DNA of 64,000 nucleotides, from assembly GCA_963930775.1 (NCBI GenBank), contig OZ005692.1:3334135-3398134 (forward strand). The letters are read 5' to 3'. The position numbers and the translations under genes are program-made. The stretch comes from Cliona cf. orientalis. Lineage: Eukaryota; Porifera; Demospongiae; Clionaida; Clionaidae. This document shows positions 12,148 through 22,982 of the stretch, one piece after another (positions within the stretch are counted from its first letter, which is position 1; each line of letters opens with the position of its first letter). The notes below the pieces were generated by a model, which worked only from the letters and a program-made list of their open reading frames with translations, had not been told where the DNA came from and did not search any database.

Positions 12148-13521
12148 CACTATAAAAAAATGGTTGTTACAGTAACAACTTTTGGGTTGTTTGTACAATA
12201 GTTTAAATATAACAACCCTTATTTCGTGGGGGTTGTTACAGAAGGTTGTTACCAGTGCAATTCAGGTTGTTATAGAAGGTTGCTAGCGCTACACTTCTGG
12301 CAGCCTCAATGGTTGTTCATATTACAGTTCAGGTTTTTTACTTCACAATTTAAATTGTTTGCCAAGCATGAATACATTGTTTCACAAGATTGTACTGGTA
12401 ACAATTCATCTTGTATTGCTAACATAAAAAGTTGTCACAAAAAGATAAACAAAGTGCAAATTACAAAATATACACACTATTTAGCTAGCTACAAACTTTA
12501 CAGGTATACAAAAAAAATAATATCAGCTAACCACTCACTAAACTTGACTCAGTAAAGTGCTCATTTTGCAGCATGTGTCTCAAAGTGACAATAATTCATA
12601 AGACTGACCATAAGCACCACATGCAGCGAGTGAGCTATGTCATGTTTAGCACCTGAAAGAACCATGCACATTGATTAGGTAAGATAGCGCACAATAATTT
12701 CAAGAATAATGTCCACTTACCATTTAGAAAGAGATGACTTAAACAGTTGAAGGGTAGCTGCACAGTATAGCCCAATTAACTCAGACACCCTATAGCTTAT
12801 GGAGCTTATAAACTATCACACTGAGTTTCTGAGTCCCGTGGAGTGAGCCATTTTTTCACTGAGTTCAGTTCGGAATCCCTTCCTTTGCTAACTTTTCAGT
12901 AAAAGTAGATAGCTATGTAGCCAGCTGAAAGATAACAAAATTCACAAAAAAGTAGCAGTATATAGTAAATTCCAAGCTACAGTTCACAACATGCTTTAAT
13001 ATCTATAGTACCAGCCCCAGGCTAGCCTACTATAGGCTAATACAATATCAAAACTGAAACAAAATGCTCATAATTGCTAGCTAGATATAAAAACTTACCT
13101 ATTTACACTTTAGAAGCTCTCTTTGATGTTATGCACCAAGATAAGAGAGAGACATAGACACAGCTAGGAGTTCTTTCAAAGCAGCTGCCAGCACTGATTT
13201 TTGAAAATGCACGTGTCATATGACATCACCATACCGCACACTCTTACAACCCAGGATTGTTACCAAAACATGTTCAATTGTTTGAAACGTTGACAGAACA
13301 AATTTTATCATGAATTTGGCTTAAATGTACAAAGCCAAACTGGAAGAATTTGCTGGACTATATAATGGCAGAAAAATGGGATAGTGAATACTATCCTCAG
13401 TGCTTCATACAACCACAATTGTTGCTGTAACACCATATCACTTAGTGCATTGTTATGGAAACAACTTAAGAAATTGATTTTGATCGTGGGTTGTTACTGT
13501 AACAACTTATTTTTTACAGTG
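12148..13521. mobile_element. 1.4-kb terminal-inverted-repeat element with TA flanks
   Basis: The left end CACTATAAAAAAATGG.TTGTTACAG faces a right end reading CTGTAACAA...TTTTTTACAGTG, so both begin CACTRTAAAAAA. TA dinucleotides flank both ends (12146-12147, 13522-13523). The GTTGTTAC motif recurs inside as subterminal repeats. There is no transposase frame. A TA duplication is known for Tc1/mariner-type elements; assignment is tentative. Confidence 0.7.
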
Positions 13522-13559
13522 TAGCTACAGCTAGGGAGATGATAGCTACTGTTTAGATT

Positions 13560-13945
13560 TTCTCTGAGTAGACGCCGCGGCTACTATTTATTTCATCGCC
13601 CGAGTTTGTGCGGCGTTTATTCGAGAGCGGCGACTATTCGAGAGCGGCGTTTATTAATGCCAGTAGCTGCCAGAGAGGCAATCCTTACAGAAACAGTCGA
13701 TTAACAACACTGATCTAGGAGATTCTGGCCCCTTTGCTGATGTAGAGAAGGTTAGAATTTCTTCTAGACTGTTTATCGTGTACCTGCTATCGAAAAAATG
13801 AGTCGCGAGGCATGTCCACGTGCTGGTATCTCGAATAGTGGGCGTGGCGCGGCTACTATTTGAGAGCGGCGACTATTTCGTTCAGCACTTCTGGAGGTGC
13901 GACGACTATTCGAGAACGGCGACTAATCGAGAGCGGCGTCTGATC
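13560..13945. repeat. Cluster of GACTATTCGAGAGCGGC direct repeats
   Basis: The 17-mer GACTATTCGAGAGCGGC and close variants occur repeatedly at 13610-13655 and 13850-13940, on either side of unrelated sequence. The flanks read GCGGCTACTATTT on both sides. The arrangement looks like the two complex termini of one small element. Confidence 0.55.
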
Positions 13946-14531
13946 GAGCGAATACGGTAGCTATGTGAACTTTAATAGCCACTGTACTTGCATATTTTTC
14001 CATGATTGTCACATCAAACATAGCTACTTGTTCACTGGAGTCTAGATTCAATGGAACGTGGAACGGTGGAATGGAATTAACATGACTACAGTATACTCTT
14101 CCTTTATGCCAAGTATACCTCGAATACATACTTGCTCTATCCGCGAGTCTCAATTGATGCCCAACGTTCCTCCATGGATTTATACATATTCCCCTGGGGA
14201 TGCAGCCCTCACAGATTTTCTAAGGGAGATATTCAGCTCTACCTCTACATGCTTACAAGTAACCTCCATACCAGCTCCTTAGGATCGTTCCCAGGCTCTC
14301 CCCCTCTTCTACGCGCGAGTTATTTACGCGAAAGGAGAAATAATTTCGCGTAAATAAAATTACGCGTAGAAAATAAAGATTGTTGTTGGAAGTGTCGTCA
14401 TTCAACCGAGTCCATACAATCTATATAGTCCAGTCTAGTCTGGTGGGCCAGCCATACAAGGGCGGCCCACCAGACTAAGTCCAGTACAGATTACCTGTTG
14501 TTACGAGGTCAAATTGTGCACAAATATAATT

Positions 14532-15519
14532 GGGGCGAGCCTGAGCAAGCCCCACATAAACGGGAATGAACTGCGCGAATGAGATATTTGGGGCGAGCCT
14601 GAGCGAGCCCCACATAAACGGGAATGAACTGAGCGAATGAGATAGATATACCGTAGAATCCCGCGATTACGCCCCCCTCGCGTATAAGCCCCCCCTGCAT
14701 TTTTAGCTCAAGTTCCTGCATAGGTAGTTTTGTCTCGCGTATAAGCCCCCCCCCCCTCCCTGACTGTAAAATGGAGTCCATAAGTCAATAAAAACAGTAG
14801 CTACAGCTAGCAAACTAGCTATTTGTGTCATCATATGCCTTACTTTGTCGTTTTTCTCGAGTTTTGCCCACCAAACAGCCAGAGAAAGTACAGAGATCGC
14901 GCGTCCATGTGTCATTCGGCGGTCGGTAATGGTCGTCACATGGAAATGTTAGGATCCCGCGTATAAGCCCCCTCCCCACTTTTGCCCAATGCACAAAGGG
15001 GGGGGGGGGGGGGGGCGTAATCGCGGGATTGTACGGTATATATGGTACGTCGGTCCTTCCTTAGTTACGCCCCGCCCAATGGCGGTCATTCCGGATCCCG
15101 TATGTATGCTGTTCTAATTCAGCACGCAACTTGTAAATTTACACTCGTGTCTTTGGCTGTGAACGCTGCACTGAACAAAGCATATTAACTGTAAACCAGC
15201 GAGAACCGAAGCTCTAGAGGAGGCAAGAGCGAGACAGAGTTCGTTGTCAATCGTAGCCTTCAGCTCAACAGCCGTGCCGCTCAGAGCGTTCTGGAACAGA
15301 GGCAGCTATATCCTTGCATTGAACGAAGGCGTGATGGACTCGTCCGCGCTGATTCAGTAGAGTATAGGCTACTGGAAATGAGTGCTTATCAACGTGAGAG
15401 ACGGGCCATAGAGTTGGTAGAAGAGCCTGAGAGAGGCCACCCACGAGCATGCATCCTGCAGCCTATAGTTGGGTGTGGTGCAACATAAATACGCTCACTG
15501 TCGCTCAGGCTCGCCCCAC
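14532..15519. mobile_element. Element with GGGGCGAGCCTGAGC inverted ends, containing another MITE
   Basis: GGGGCGAGCCTGAGC occurs at the left in two tandem ~58-bp units (about 14532 and 14590). Its inverse GCTCAGGCTCGCCCC lies at about 15504-15518. The 14649-15038 MITE sits inside. The death-domain exon starts about 315 bp downstream, so part of its upstream region is transposon-derived. Confidence 0.55.
14649..15038. mobile_element. TACCGTAGAATCCCGCGATTACG MITE
   Basis: The left end TACCGTAGAATCCCGCGATT and right end AATCGCGGGATTGTACGGTA are inverted copies. The interior is C-rich on the left (GTATAAGCCCCCC) and ends in a long G-run at the right, so most of the 390 bp can fold back. Nothing in it is coding. 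Confidence 0.75.
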
Positions 15520-15833
15520 AATGCTGTGCTTTTCCACTCCCATTTAATGAAATTCATTGTTTCTCATCACCTCAGTATCTCCTGGAGGATGTGGGCGGGC
15601 GATCATTATCATTGTTCATTATCCAATTTAGCACATACTGTCACACAATACTTGGCGCTTATAGCGTTTACGTTTTGACGACCATTACCTAAAATAGTAT
15701 TCTTGAGCATGCGCAGTAAGAATTCACAGTGCTCTGGTGCAGGCACGAGTTTAGAAGTGCTGCTCAAAAAAAGTAGGCGGGCGGGTGATGTCGGAGAAAC
15801 AATGAATCTCATTGGAGTGGTCTTAATGTATAA

Positions 15834-16176
15834 ATGGCGCAGATTTCTGCCGAAGACGTTGCTAATGAAGTCGGCCTCGCGGCTGATAAGCTCCCAAGAC
15901 CTTGCAACAATAGCATTATTCCTTCTCTGGCCGATTGTTTCAGCCAGTGGAGAGTGATATTTGGGTCTTTGCTCAGTGACCTCGATCTTGGTGATGTCCA
16001 TAGAGAAAACGCTACAGAAGGGGAGAAAAGGATAGCTGCTCTACGTAAATGGAAGGACAGGAACGGACGTGGAGCTACTTATAAGATCCTCATAAAAGCT
16101 TTGCTGGATAGCGGCGAAAAATACCAAGCTGAGTCTCTGTGCAAGATTCTAGCAGACCATCTGAAGGACAAAAATG
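15834..16176 (+). CDS. Death-domain first exon, proposed 5' end of gene B
   Basis: ATG at 15834 opens a 114-codon frame ending at the strong donor GTAAGT (16177) in phase 1. Residues about 29-108 fit a death domain: helix 2 with QWRVIF, an LGDVHREN turn, then the hallmark LRKWKDR, GATYKILIKALLDSG and a final amphipathic helix. The tryptophan in LRKW and the ATY..L..AL pattern are the strongest family marks. Death domains mediate homotypic adaptor assembly in apoptosis and innate immunity. The next exon must begin with two codon bases; the exon at 22983 does (G + AA gives Glu). Joining them is an inference over a 6.8-kb intron. The frame read past the donor degenerates and stops at 16383. Alternative: a separate small death-domain gene. 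Confidence 0.75.
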
Positions 16177-16643
16177 GTAAGTGCCAATATTCTATGATCC
16201 ATGTTACAGTATTAAATTCTGACACCCTCCCCTTTGTGGTAGGATATTTAATTTTGTTCCTGGGCCCCGTTGCAACATATCCTTCAACTATAAGATCTCT
16301 CCAACGGTGCCCATGGAGCACCTTGGGAAATATTGACTCGGAAACCTCTTCTTATGCAGCACTGATAGATAGGGACCGAGGTTAATTGTGCCATATGATC
16401 TTCCGGTAGCCAATCAGAGAGTAGCCTCTCATGGGTGTTAAGGTCTGTCTCGGCCACTAAAGCCAATAAAATGTTAATAATATAATTGATTTTACTCAAG
16501 GCTATAAGCAAGTTGGCAACAGTTGATGGGTATCAAACAAAAGAGTGGACCTTCCTTTACTTCAGTAACAATTGCCACGCCCCCTAGTTAATTAACCATC
16601 GGTAGGCGTGGCTTTGAAGTCATCGACTATCTTGGTAAACAAT

Positions 16644-16984
16644 GTCAAATACGGATTTGAAATACCTTACATGAAGGCTTCTATTTAGTTTTTTCCAGTA
16701 TGTTAAGCTTTCTACTATGCCATATACTGTGCACAGTAGATAAGTTTTAAATGCTATGTAAATATTATATTGAGCTGCTGGGAATGTAGCTTCAAAGCTT
16801 CATGAAGGCTAGACATGCTATACTTATAAAAATTGCTTACCTCGAGCACCCTTCTATCGAGTTTTACAGACTTGCACGATGATGAATGCCAACTCCCAGC
16901 AGCTCATCTTGTAGAGTAGCTTGAGTAGTTTCTATGTCATACTTAGATAGAGTCTATACTAGCTCTTTTCAAATCCGTATTCGA
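16644..16984. repeat. MITE with GTCAAATACGGATTTGAAA ends
   Basis: GTCAAATACGGATTTGAAA at the left is matched by TTTCAAATCCGTATTCGAC at the right. The interior also has partly inverted segments around CCTTCATGAAGCTT. No coding frame is visible. Confidence 0.65.
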
Positions 16985-17335
16985 CGAATGTTTTCATCAC
17001 TTGATACGGCTGCCGCCTTTGACTCGCTTGTAGAACGAGAAAAGCCTAGCGACGAACTCAAACTATTCACTACACGTTAAATAGAGCCCTAAGCTAACGA
17101 CTGACACTGTAGATAGCTAACTAACTACGTTTCTAAACTCACTAGCCACTCGCTTCTTGATGGACTGCCAACTTGAGTCAGCCATAGCCATGCCTCCGTA
17201 AAATAAAGCCACACCTCCGTATAATATTCAATTTTCCCCGTATACTTCCGCGCGCGCGCGTATGGCCTGGCCCAGGCCTTAACATGCATGAGCTCGAGCC
17301 TAGGCTCACTTTTGGGGGAGGAGAAAGAGAGCCTA

Positions 17336-18409
17336 GTAGCGTAAAGTGCCAATTATCGACATACGGTTTTCTCCCGCGTGTGCTGTTGCTTAGGAACATC
17401 GCCTGAACTTCGAACTTGGACCAAAAGGTAGGGGGTCGCCAGGGCTACAAGTACCTAAAGTCTCATGGGGCTGCCAATCAAAATACGTCTGCAATGGCAA
17501 TTTTAGCTTATAATTGCGAATGCCAGTTATCAACAGTCGGTACGTATTATCGGCACACCGTATACTTTCAATACAATCAATTATTGTCACTTGGAGCTTT
17601 GTCATCACAGTGCATGCAATCCAAGAGTAAGAATATTATATAAAAAATACTAGCAGGTGCATAATCATGAGCTCTAACTACTGAGACAACTTCATGTTCA
17701 TAGGTGAACTTGTTCGATCTTTATCGTTTTTTCAATCTTGGCAGAAGCGCCTCGGGAACGGCACCATCGCGTCTTTGCCCCTGTATTGAGAAAGTAAGAC
17801 ACTGTGAGGGTCATCTTATCACAAATGAAGCAAAACTTACCTTCAAAAGTCCAGCCTGAAGCACAGAAGCGAGTCGCGATCGACCACGCGAAGTTATTAT
17901 TAAACGCACCACGCCCACTGCCTATACTAAGGCCCTATGTCGATAATCGATACCCGTATTTCCGATAGTTGAAAGACGCGATGGTGCCGTTCCCGAGGCG
18001 CTTCTGCCAAGATTGAAAAAACGATAAGATCGAACAAGCTCACCTATGAACATGAAGTTGCCTCAGTAGTTAGAGCTCATGATTATGCACCTGCTAGTAT
18101 TTTTTATAATTTTCTTACTCGTGGATTGCATGCACTGTGATGACAAAGCTCCAAGTGACGATAATTGATTGTATTGAAAGTATACGGTGTGCCGATAATA
18201 CGTACCGACTGTTGATAACTGGCATTCGCAATTATAAGCTAAAATTGTCATTGCAGACGTATTTTGATTGGCAGCCCCATGAGACTTTAGGTACTTGTAG
18301 CCCTGGCGACCCCCTACCTTTTGGTCCAAGTTCGAAGTTCAGGCGATGTTCCTAAGCAACAGCACACGCGGGAGAAAACCGTATGTCGATAATTGGCACT
18401 TTACGCTAC
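17336..18409. mobile_element. Long foldback element (arms about 440 bp)
   Basis: The left arm (17336-17777) and right arm (about 17973-18409) are near-perfect inverted copies, starting GTAGCGTAAAGTGCC and ending GGCACTTTACGCTAC, around a loop of about 195 bp. Both arms therefore contain the same 70-odd-codon open frames on opposite strands; these are repeat sequence, not genes. A diverged single arm lies at 52471-52705. The arms are similar enough (a few differences per 100 bp) to suggest recent origin or conversion. Confidence 0.88.
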
Positions 18410-18473
18410 GCTCGGCCGATAACACAAGTCGGCCGATAGTCGAGGTTTTACGCTACTCGTACATTTGGGAGTG

Positions 18474-18556
18474 ACCAGGTGTTAAAAGGTCAATATTTTA
18501 CATATAACAGAGGATATCCGTGTTGTTACTGACCTTTTAACATCTGGTCACACCCA
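18474..18556. repeat. Small palindrome
   Basis: ACCAGGTGTTAAAAGGTCA at the left is matched inversely by TGACCTTTTAACATCTGGT at the right, around a 45-bp spacer. Confidence 0.6.
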
Positions 18557-18664
18557 AATGAATGGGTACAAGTGATTCAAAAATTAATGACGATCCAGGT
18601 GTTTGGTGTTTGATGTGATGGTGAAGCAAGTTTGTAGCGGGCGATACTCAGGGTCTTTGACACT

Positions 18665-19502
18665 TAGCGTAAAACCTCGACTATCGGCCATGTTTTTCGC
18701 CTCCGGGCGTAACTCGAAGTAGGAACGGTTCTAGGCTCTACTTCAAAGACCTACAGACTGGTCTTATGGTTCTCTACACAGTGATACAAAAATAATGTAC
18801 CTTTGAACAGCAGACACAGTACAGCGATCTCTTGAAACTCCTGTTCGCTGGCCTGTATTATCGATAACCACCTGGTATTATCGGCTGTACATACACATGC
18901 AGTACAATTATTATCGGCTAAATCGAGCCTTTTTGTCTGTCGACTCTTACCTGTTCAAAATTGCCACTCCTGCTCAACAGTACTGAAACCAGCAGGCGTG
19001 ATTACCCTTTACCAATTACAACTAACTTGTTCTTATGCAGCATTGCTGAAAACGAGCTATGAATTATGATTGATAATGACATGATATAAATGCTAATATT
19101 AACTTCGGCGATGCTTTCTGGGGTTCATATGAGTACTGTCTCCTTTCTTCTGATCTGGATAAAAATAAGTCAAGTGTCTAATATCAGATTAGGCGATGTA
19201 GCTAGCCTCCAGCCCTCATGATCGGCCACCATTCAGTACGCCATCTTACGCCCATTCAAATTGGTTCAACACCATTCTGTACCCTTCTCTCCCTTGTATT
19301 TAAGTTCTAGAAGTAAGTTAAGCCTACCTGGTGTCTTCAAACGAGTCTAAAACCTGATCCAGTCTTCGAGCATAAATGGAGCTCTGCATCATCTTTGTAA
19401 ATTTTTCCGTATAAACTCGTAAATGTCCGTAAAATAGTGGTCGATAATCGATGTACGCTCGGCCGATAACACAAGTCGGTTGATAATCGAGGTTTTACGC
19501 TA
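18665..19502. mobile_element. TAGCGTAAAACCTCGA element, copy 1 (838 bp)
   Basis: It begins TAGCGTAAAACCTCGACTAT and ends ATCGAGGTTTTACGCTA, which are inverted repeats. The interior is repeated with high similarity at 20680-22036. No transposase is visible. Its uninterrupted version of the 19198-19230 region defines the insertion site of the nested element in copy 2. Confidence 0.85.
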
Positions 19503-19558
19503 GTAGCTGAAGGTTCAAATGCCAAAGTGCTCCTTTCTTTTTTCGATCACACCAGTAG

Positions 19559-19890
19559 CAGTGGCGGATGTAGGATTAATTGAAGGGGGTTCTGTTCTAT
19601 TCTTGCGCGTGAAGCGCGCAAAATTTTTAGAAGCCACACCCACTTTCCTCTAAACCACGCCCATTTTCGATGGTTTTCAGAATAACTACCAGCCCCTACC
19701 AGTCCAATCGATGGATTTTGAACGAATTTTCTGCTAAAGCATGCTAAGGTGAGCCATAGCAGCAGTTTTCTTAGTTCTGTAGCCTGAGAGGGGGGTTCCA
19801 GTTAGCCTATCATCAGTACTTCTTATAACTAGGTGCAGCCCAAAGGGGGGTTCTGTCGAAACCTCCGAAACCCCCCTAAATCTGCCACTG
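19559..19890. mobile_element. CAGTGGCGGA element, short copy, with 5-bp target duplication
   Basis: It starts CAGTGGCGGATG and ends CATCTGCCACTG-type sequence (AAATCTGCCACTG). AGTAG lies immediately before (19554-19558) and after (19891-19895), a second independent 5-bp duplication for this family. The interior keeps the family's GCGCGTGAAGCGCGC palindrome. Relative to the 721-1661 copy it lacks about 600 bp internally. Confidence 0.85.
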
Positions 19891-20679
19891 AGTAGATACC
19901 ATGCTGTATATGCACGGAAGTTGACAATAAATCATGTGCGTACGTGTTTCTTTTCACCCGGGTTTACCTTAAAGAAATGCCTTTTGTTTCTGGGCCATTG
20001 GGTTGACAAAGCTTACAGAAGTTCTGTCACTTGTGCACACGATCGCAAGTGTGACTACTAAGACCACATCGCCAGATAACCACCTAGCGGCAATAGGCAC
20101 CACAGCCCCTCGGAGGCACCCAGTCCTAATTATAGATCGTGAAACTTTCATGATTTTTTGTATGGTTGTAATTACTAATTACAAGGCTTATACAATGCAA
20201 ACATGTGGGTGTCCACTGCTCCGTAGGGCATTTCTGACAATATTTTGACACTGGAGTGGATAAAATGGATATAATATAATTGTTGAGAATACTAGAATCT
20301 GTATCTAGCCTGCACAGCATTAGATCCTGCTTCAACTTCTCAATAAAATACTGTATGATTGACAACTTGAACAACAGTAAAAATGAAACACAACTGACTT
20401 ACTTATATAGAATAAAACTGGTCAAACTGGTTTTTAGAGAATATTTTAGAAGAAAATCTGCAAAAACACGCACAGACAGATTCACAGAGATAATTAAAAG
20501 TAACACTACAGATTCGCACAATCAAAGTATTGCACAACTCAACACTAGAACTTAATTAAGAATGATTGCACAACCAACTAAGTTGACATTACATCAAAAG
20601 TGGACCTTTTCAACAGATCAGATTTGGGAAAACCCTCCGTAAGGGATCCGCACGCGATTTGCACGATGCATGTTTTTAG

Positions 20680-22036
20680 TAGCGTAAAACCTCGACTATC
20701 GGCCATGTTTTTCGCCTCCGGGCGTAACTCGAAGTAGGAACGGTTCTAGGCTCTACTTCAAAGACCTACGGACTGGTCTTATGGTTCTCTATACAGTGAT
20801 ATAAAAATAATGTACCTTTGAACAGCAGACACAGTACAGCGATCTCTGGAAACTCCTGTTCGCTGGCCTGTATTATCGATAACCACCAGGTATTATCTGC
20901 TGTACATACACATGCAGTACAATTATTATCGGCCAAATCGAGCCTTTTTTACCAACTCGTTCTCACCGAGATACAGTGAAAACGAGCTATGAATAATCAT
21001 TACTACATTGTATACAATGTATTTTATGATTGATAATGACATGATATAAATGCTAATATTAACTTTGGCGATGCTTTCTGGGGTTCATATGAGACCTGTC
21101 TCCTTTCTTCTGATCTGGATAAAAGTAAGTAAAGTGTCTAATATCAGGTTAGGCGATGTAGCTAGCTTCTAGCTAGTCTATCGAGCTAGACCCTTCCTTG
21201 CGCTTGTATTGTACGCGCGGGGGGAAGGGTCTAGCAAAGGTCACGTTTAATTGAATTTCAGCTGACCAATCAGATTCAACTATCCAAATTCTGGATAGCA
21301 ATTTATGCGTGGGTGAACGCTCGCAATCAGTGTTTATTTGCGATTTCGAGCTTTCGCTTGGATCATTTTGTGTGGCGCTGAAGTACTAGTACTACAGAGG
21401 CAACAGCGAGCGATTTAGAAAACCATTCGTCACCATTTTTGAGAGCTGCCAGAGAAGAGTTGATCATTGAAACGGGAGAGAGTCCGTTCAACACTTGTTT
21501 GATCACCGTCCCAGCCAGGTCAGACTAGTGGAGTGCCTTTTACTCGCTACCTCTGTACATTTCGGCGTTTATTGAGAAGTTCTTTGTACCAACAAAGAGC
21601 TGCCAACCTTGCCATCATCATCATTTTACTGCTTTTCTCGCTCACGGTTTCCGCATTTTAATTAATTGCATTCCAAACGTGACCTTTGCTAGACCCTTCC
21701 CCCGCGCGTACAAAACAAGCGCAAGGAAGGGTCTAGCTCGATAGACTAGCTTCCAGCCCTTACGATCCACCACCATTCAGTACGCCATGTCACGCCCATT
21801 CAGATTGGTTCAACACCATTCTATACCCTTCTCTCCCTTGTAGCTATTTATACGTTGTAGAAGTAAGTTAAGCCTACCTCGTAGCTTCAAACGAGTCTAA
21901 AACCTCTGATCCAGTCTTCGAGCATAAATGGAGCTCCGCATCACCTTTGTAAATTTTTCCGTATAAACACGTAAATGTCCGTAAAATAGTGGTCAATAAT
22001 CGATGTGGGTCGGCCGATAATCGAGGTTTTACGCTA
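20680..22036. mobile_element. TAGCGTAAAACCTCGA element, copy 2, interrupted by a nested foldback
   Basis: Its ends and interior match copy 1 at 18665-19502. The extra length is caused by the insertion at about 21171-21752. Confidence 0.85.
21171..21752. mobile_element. Nested inverted-repeat element (CTAGACCCTTCC ends)
   Basis: The left end GTCTATCGAGCTAGACCCTTCC and the right end GGAAGGGTCTAGCTCGATAGAC are inverted copies. Secondary inverted pairs (GCAAAGGTCACGTTT with AAACGTGACCTTTGC) lie just inside. Copy 1 of the host element lacks it (GTAGCTAGCCTCCAGCCC), which proves an insertion. Flanks contain TAGCTTCT and TAGCTTCC, a possible imperfect target duplication. Confidence 0.8.
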
Positions 22037-22289
22037 GTTCATGTCAAAATTTGTCAAAGTTCAGATTTTGTCATTTACATGTTGAACAACCCTTCTTCTA
22101 ACTGTTGCTGTTGTCTACGGAGGCTAGTTGTGCTATACAAAGGCGAAATATGCCTTCATTTTGACCCACCTAGTCAACACAGCTGCCGTACCCGGAGCCA
22201 ATTGCTATGGGCACTAATTAAAATTCCCGCCAGCGGGCTATCTAGATACAGCTAGGTTCGTCCAACTACTGCAAATTAGCTCATCTCAG

Positions 22290-22420
22290 GGGCGTGTCCA
22301 GGATTTGAGGAAGGGAGGTGCTGAGCCCAACGCGCGCAAGCGCGCGCGCAAAATTATTAGCCACGCCCCCAAAGCGTTGACCACGCCCCTCATTAACACG
22401 TTCTTGAAGATAGCTTGATG
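22290..22420. repeat. Fragment of a GGGCGTGTCCAGGAT element
   Basis: CAGGGGCGTGTCCAGGATTTGAGG and the following CGCGCGCAAAATTATTAGCCACGCCCC resemble the left end of the element at 30346-30681. No right end is visible. Confidence 0.5.
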
Positions 22421-22679
22421 ACAAAGAAGGCTGTTTTAGGCCTAGTAGCGACGAGAAACTACCGTTTAGAGCGAGTCCAGTAAGTTTAATGTTGGTCTTA
22501 GCTACTGCTTGATCTTTACGTTCATTGTGAACAGCTCCACCCAGGGCCATTAATTGATTTATGGTTCACGTGTAATATGCAGAAACGCTATACGCGTGCA
22601 TAGTAACGCCTTTAGACCGTAATTTCTCGATTATTGGTGGTGACTGGATCTATATCCATCCCTAAGCCTATTCACTCAG

Positions 22680-22965
22680 TGTTGAGTTAGCCCTGATAAT
22701 GAAAAAGAAAGAAAGAAGAAAGATTGACATTTGAAATGGCCTGTTTTTTGAATGTCTGGTTCTGGCATGTACAATTGTTTTGATGAATGATCTTAGTCTC
22801 AATATATATAGATAATTTGCTGGAGATTCTGATTTTGACACTTAGAAATTTCATAAACTTACCTGTTTTGAGATATTTGGGTATTTGTAATGTATTATGT
22901 ATATGGGGTGTCCGGGCCATCCCTACTTATAGAGTCTACCGACTCTATGGTAACTTAAGATCATT
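22680..22965. repeat. Repeat directly upstream of the module exon
   Basis: AGTTAGCCCTGATAATGA through GAGTCTACCGACTCTATG matches 54477-54722 in the same order and spacing. The repeat covers the first roughly 60 codons of the open frame that starts at 22787, which argues that those codons are not part of the protein. Confidence 0.65.
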
Positions 22966-22982
22966 AATCTGGCAACTTTCAG

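Noticed and set aside
15609-16001. 130-codon minus-strand frame across the death-domain exon
   Set aside because: Shadow of the death-domain exon; no recognisable protein, while the plus strand has a domain and a strong donor.
17390-18355. Mirror-image open frames of about 72-88 codons on both strands
   Set aside because: They are the two arms of one foldback element.
22787-22982. ATG at 22787 as the start of a 428-residue protein
   Set aside because: The first 60 or so codons lie in a repeat also present at 54477, and two acceptors (before 22983 and 23039) give better starts; the first also matches the phase of the death-domain exon.
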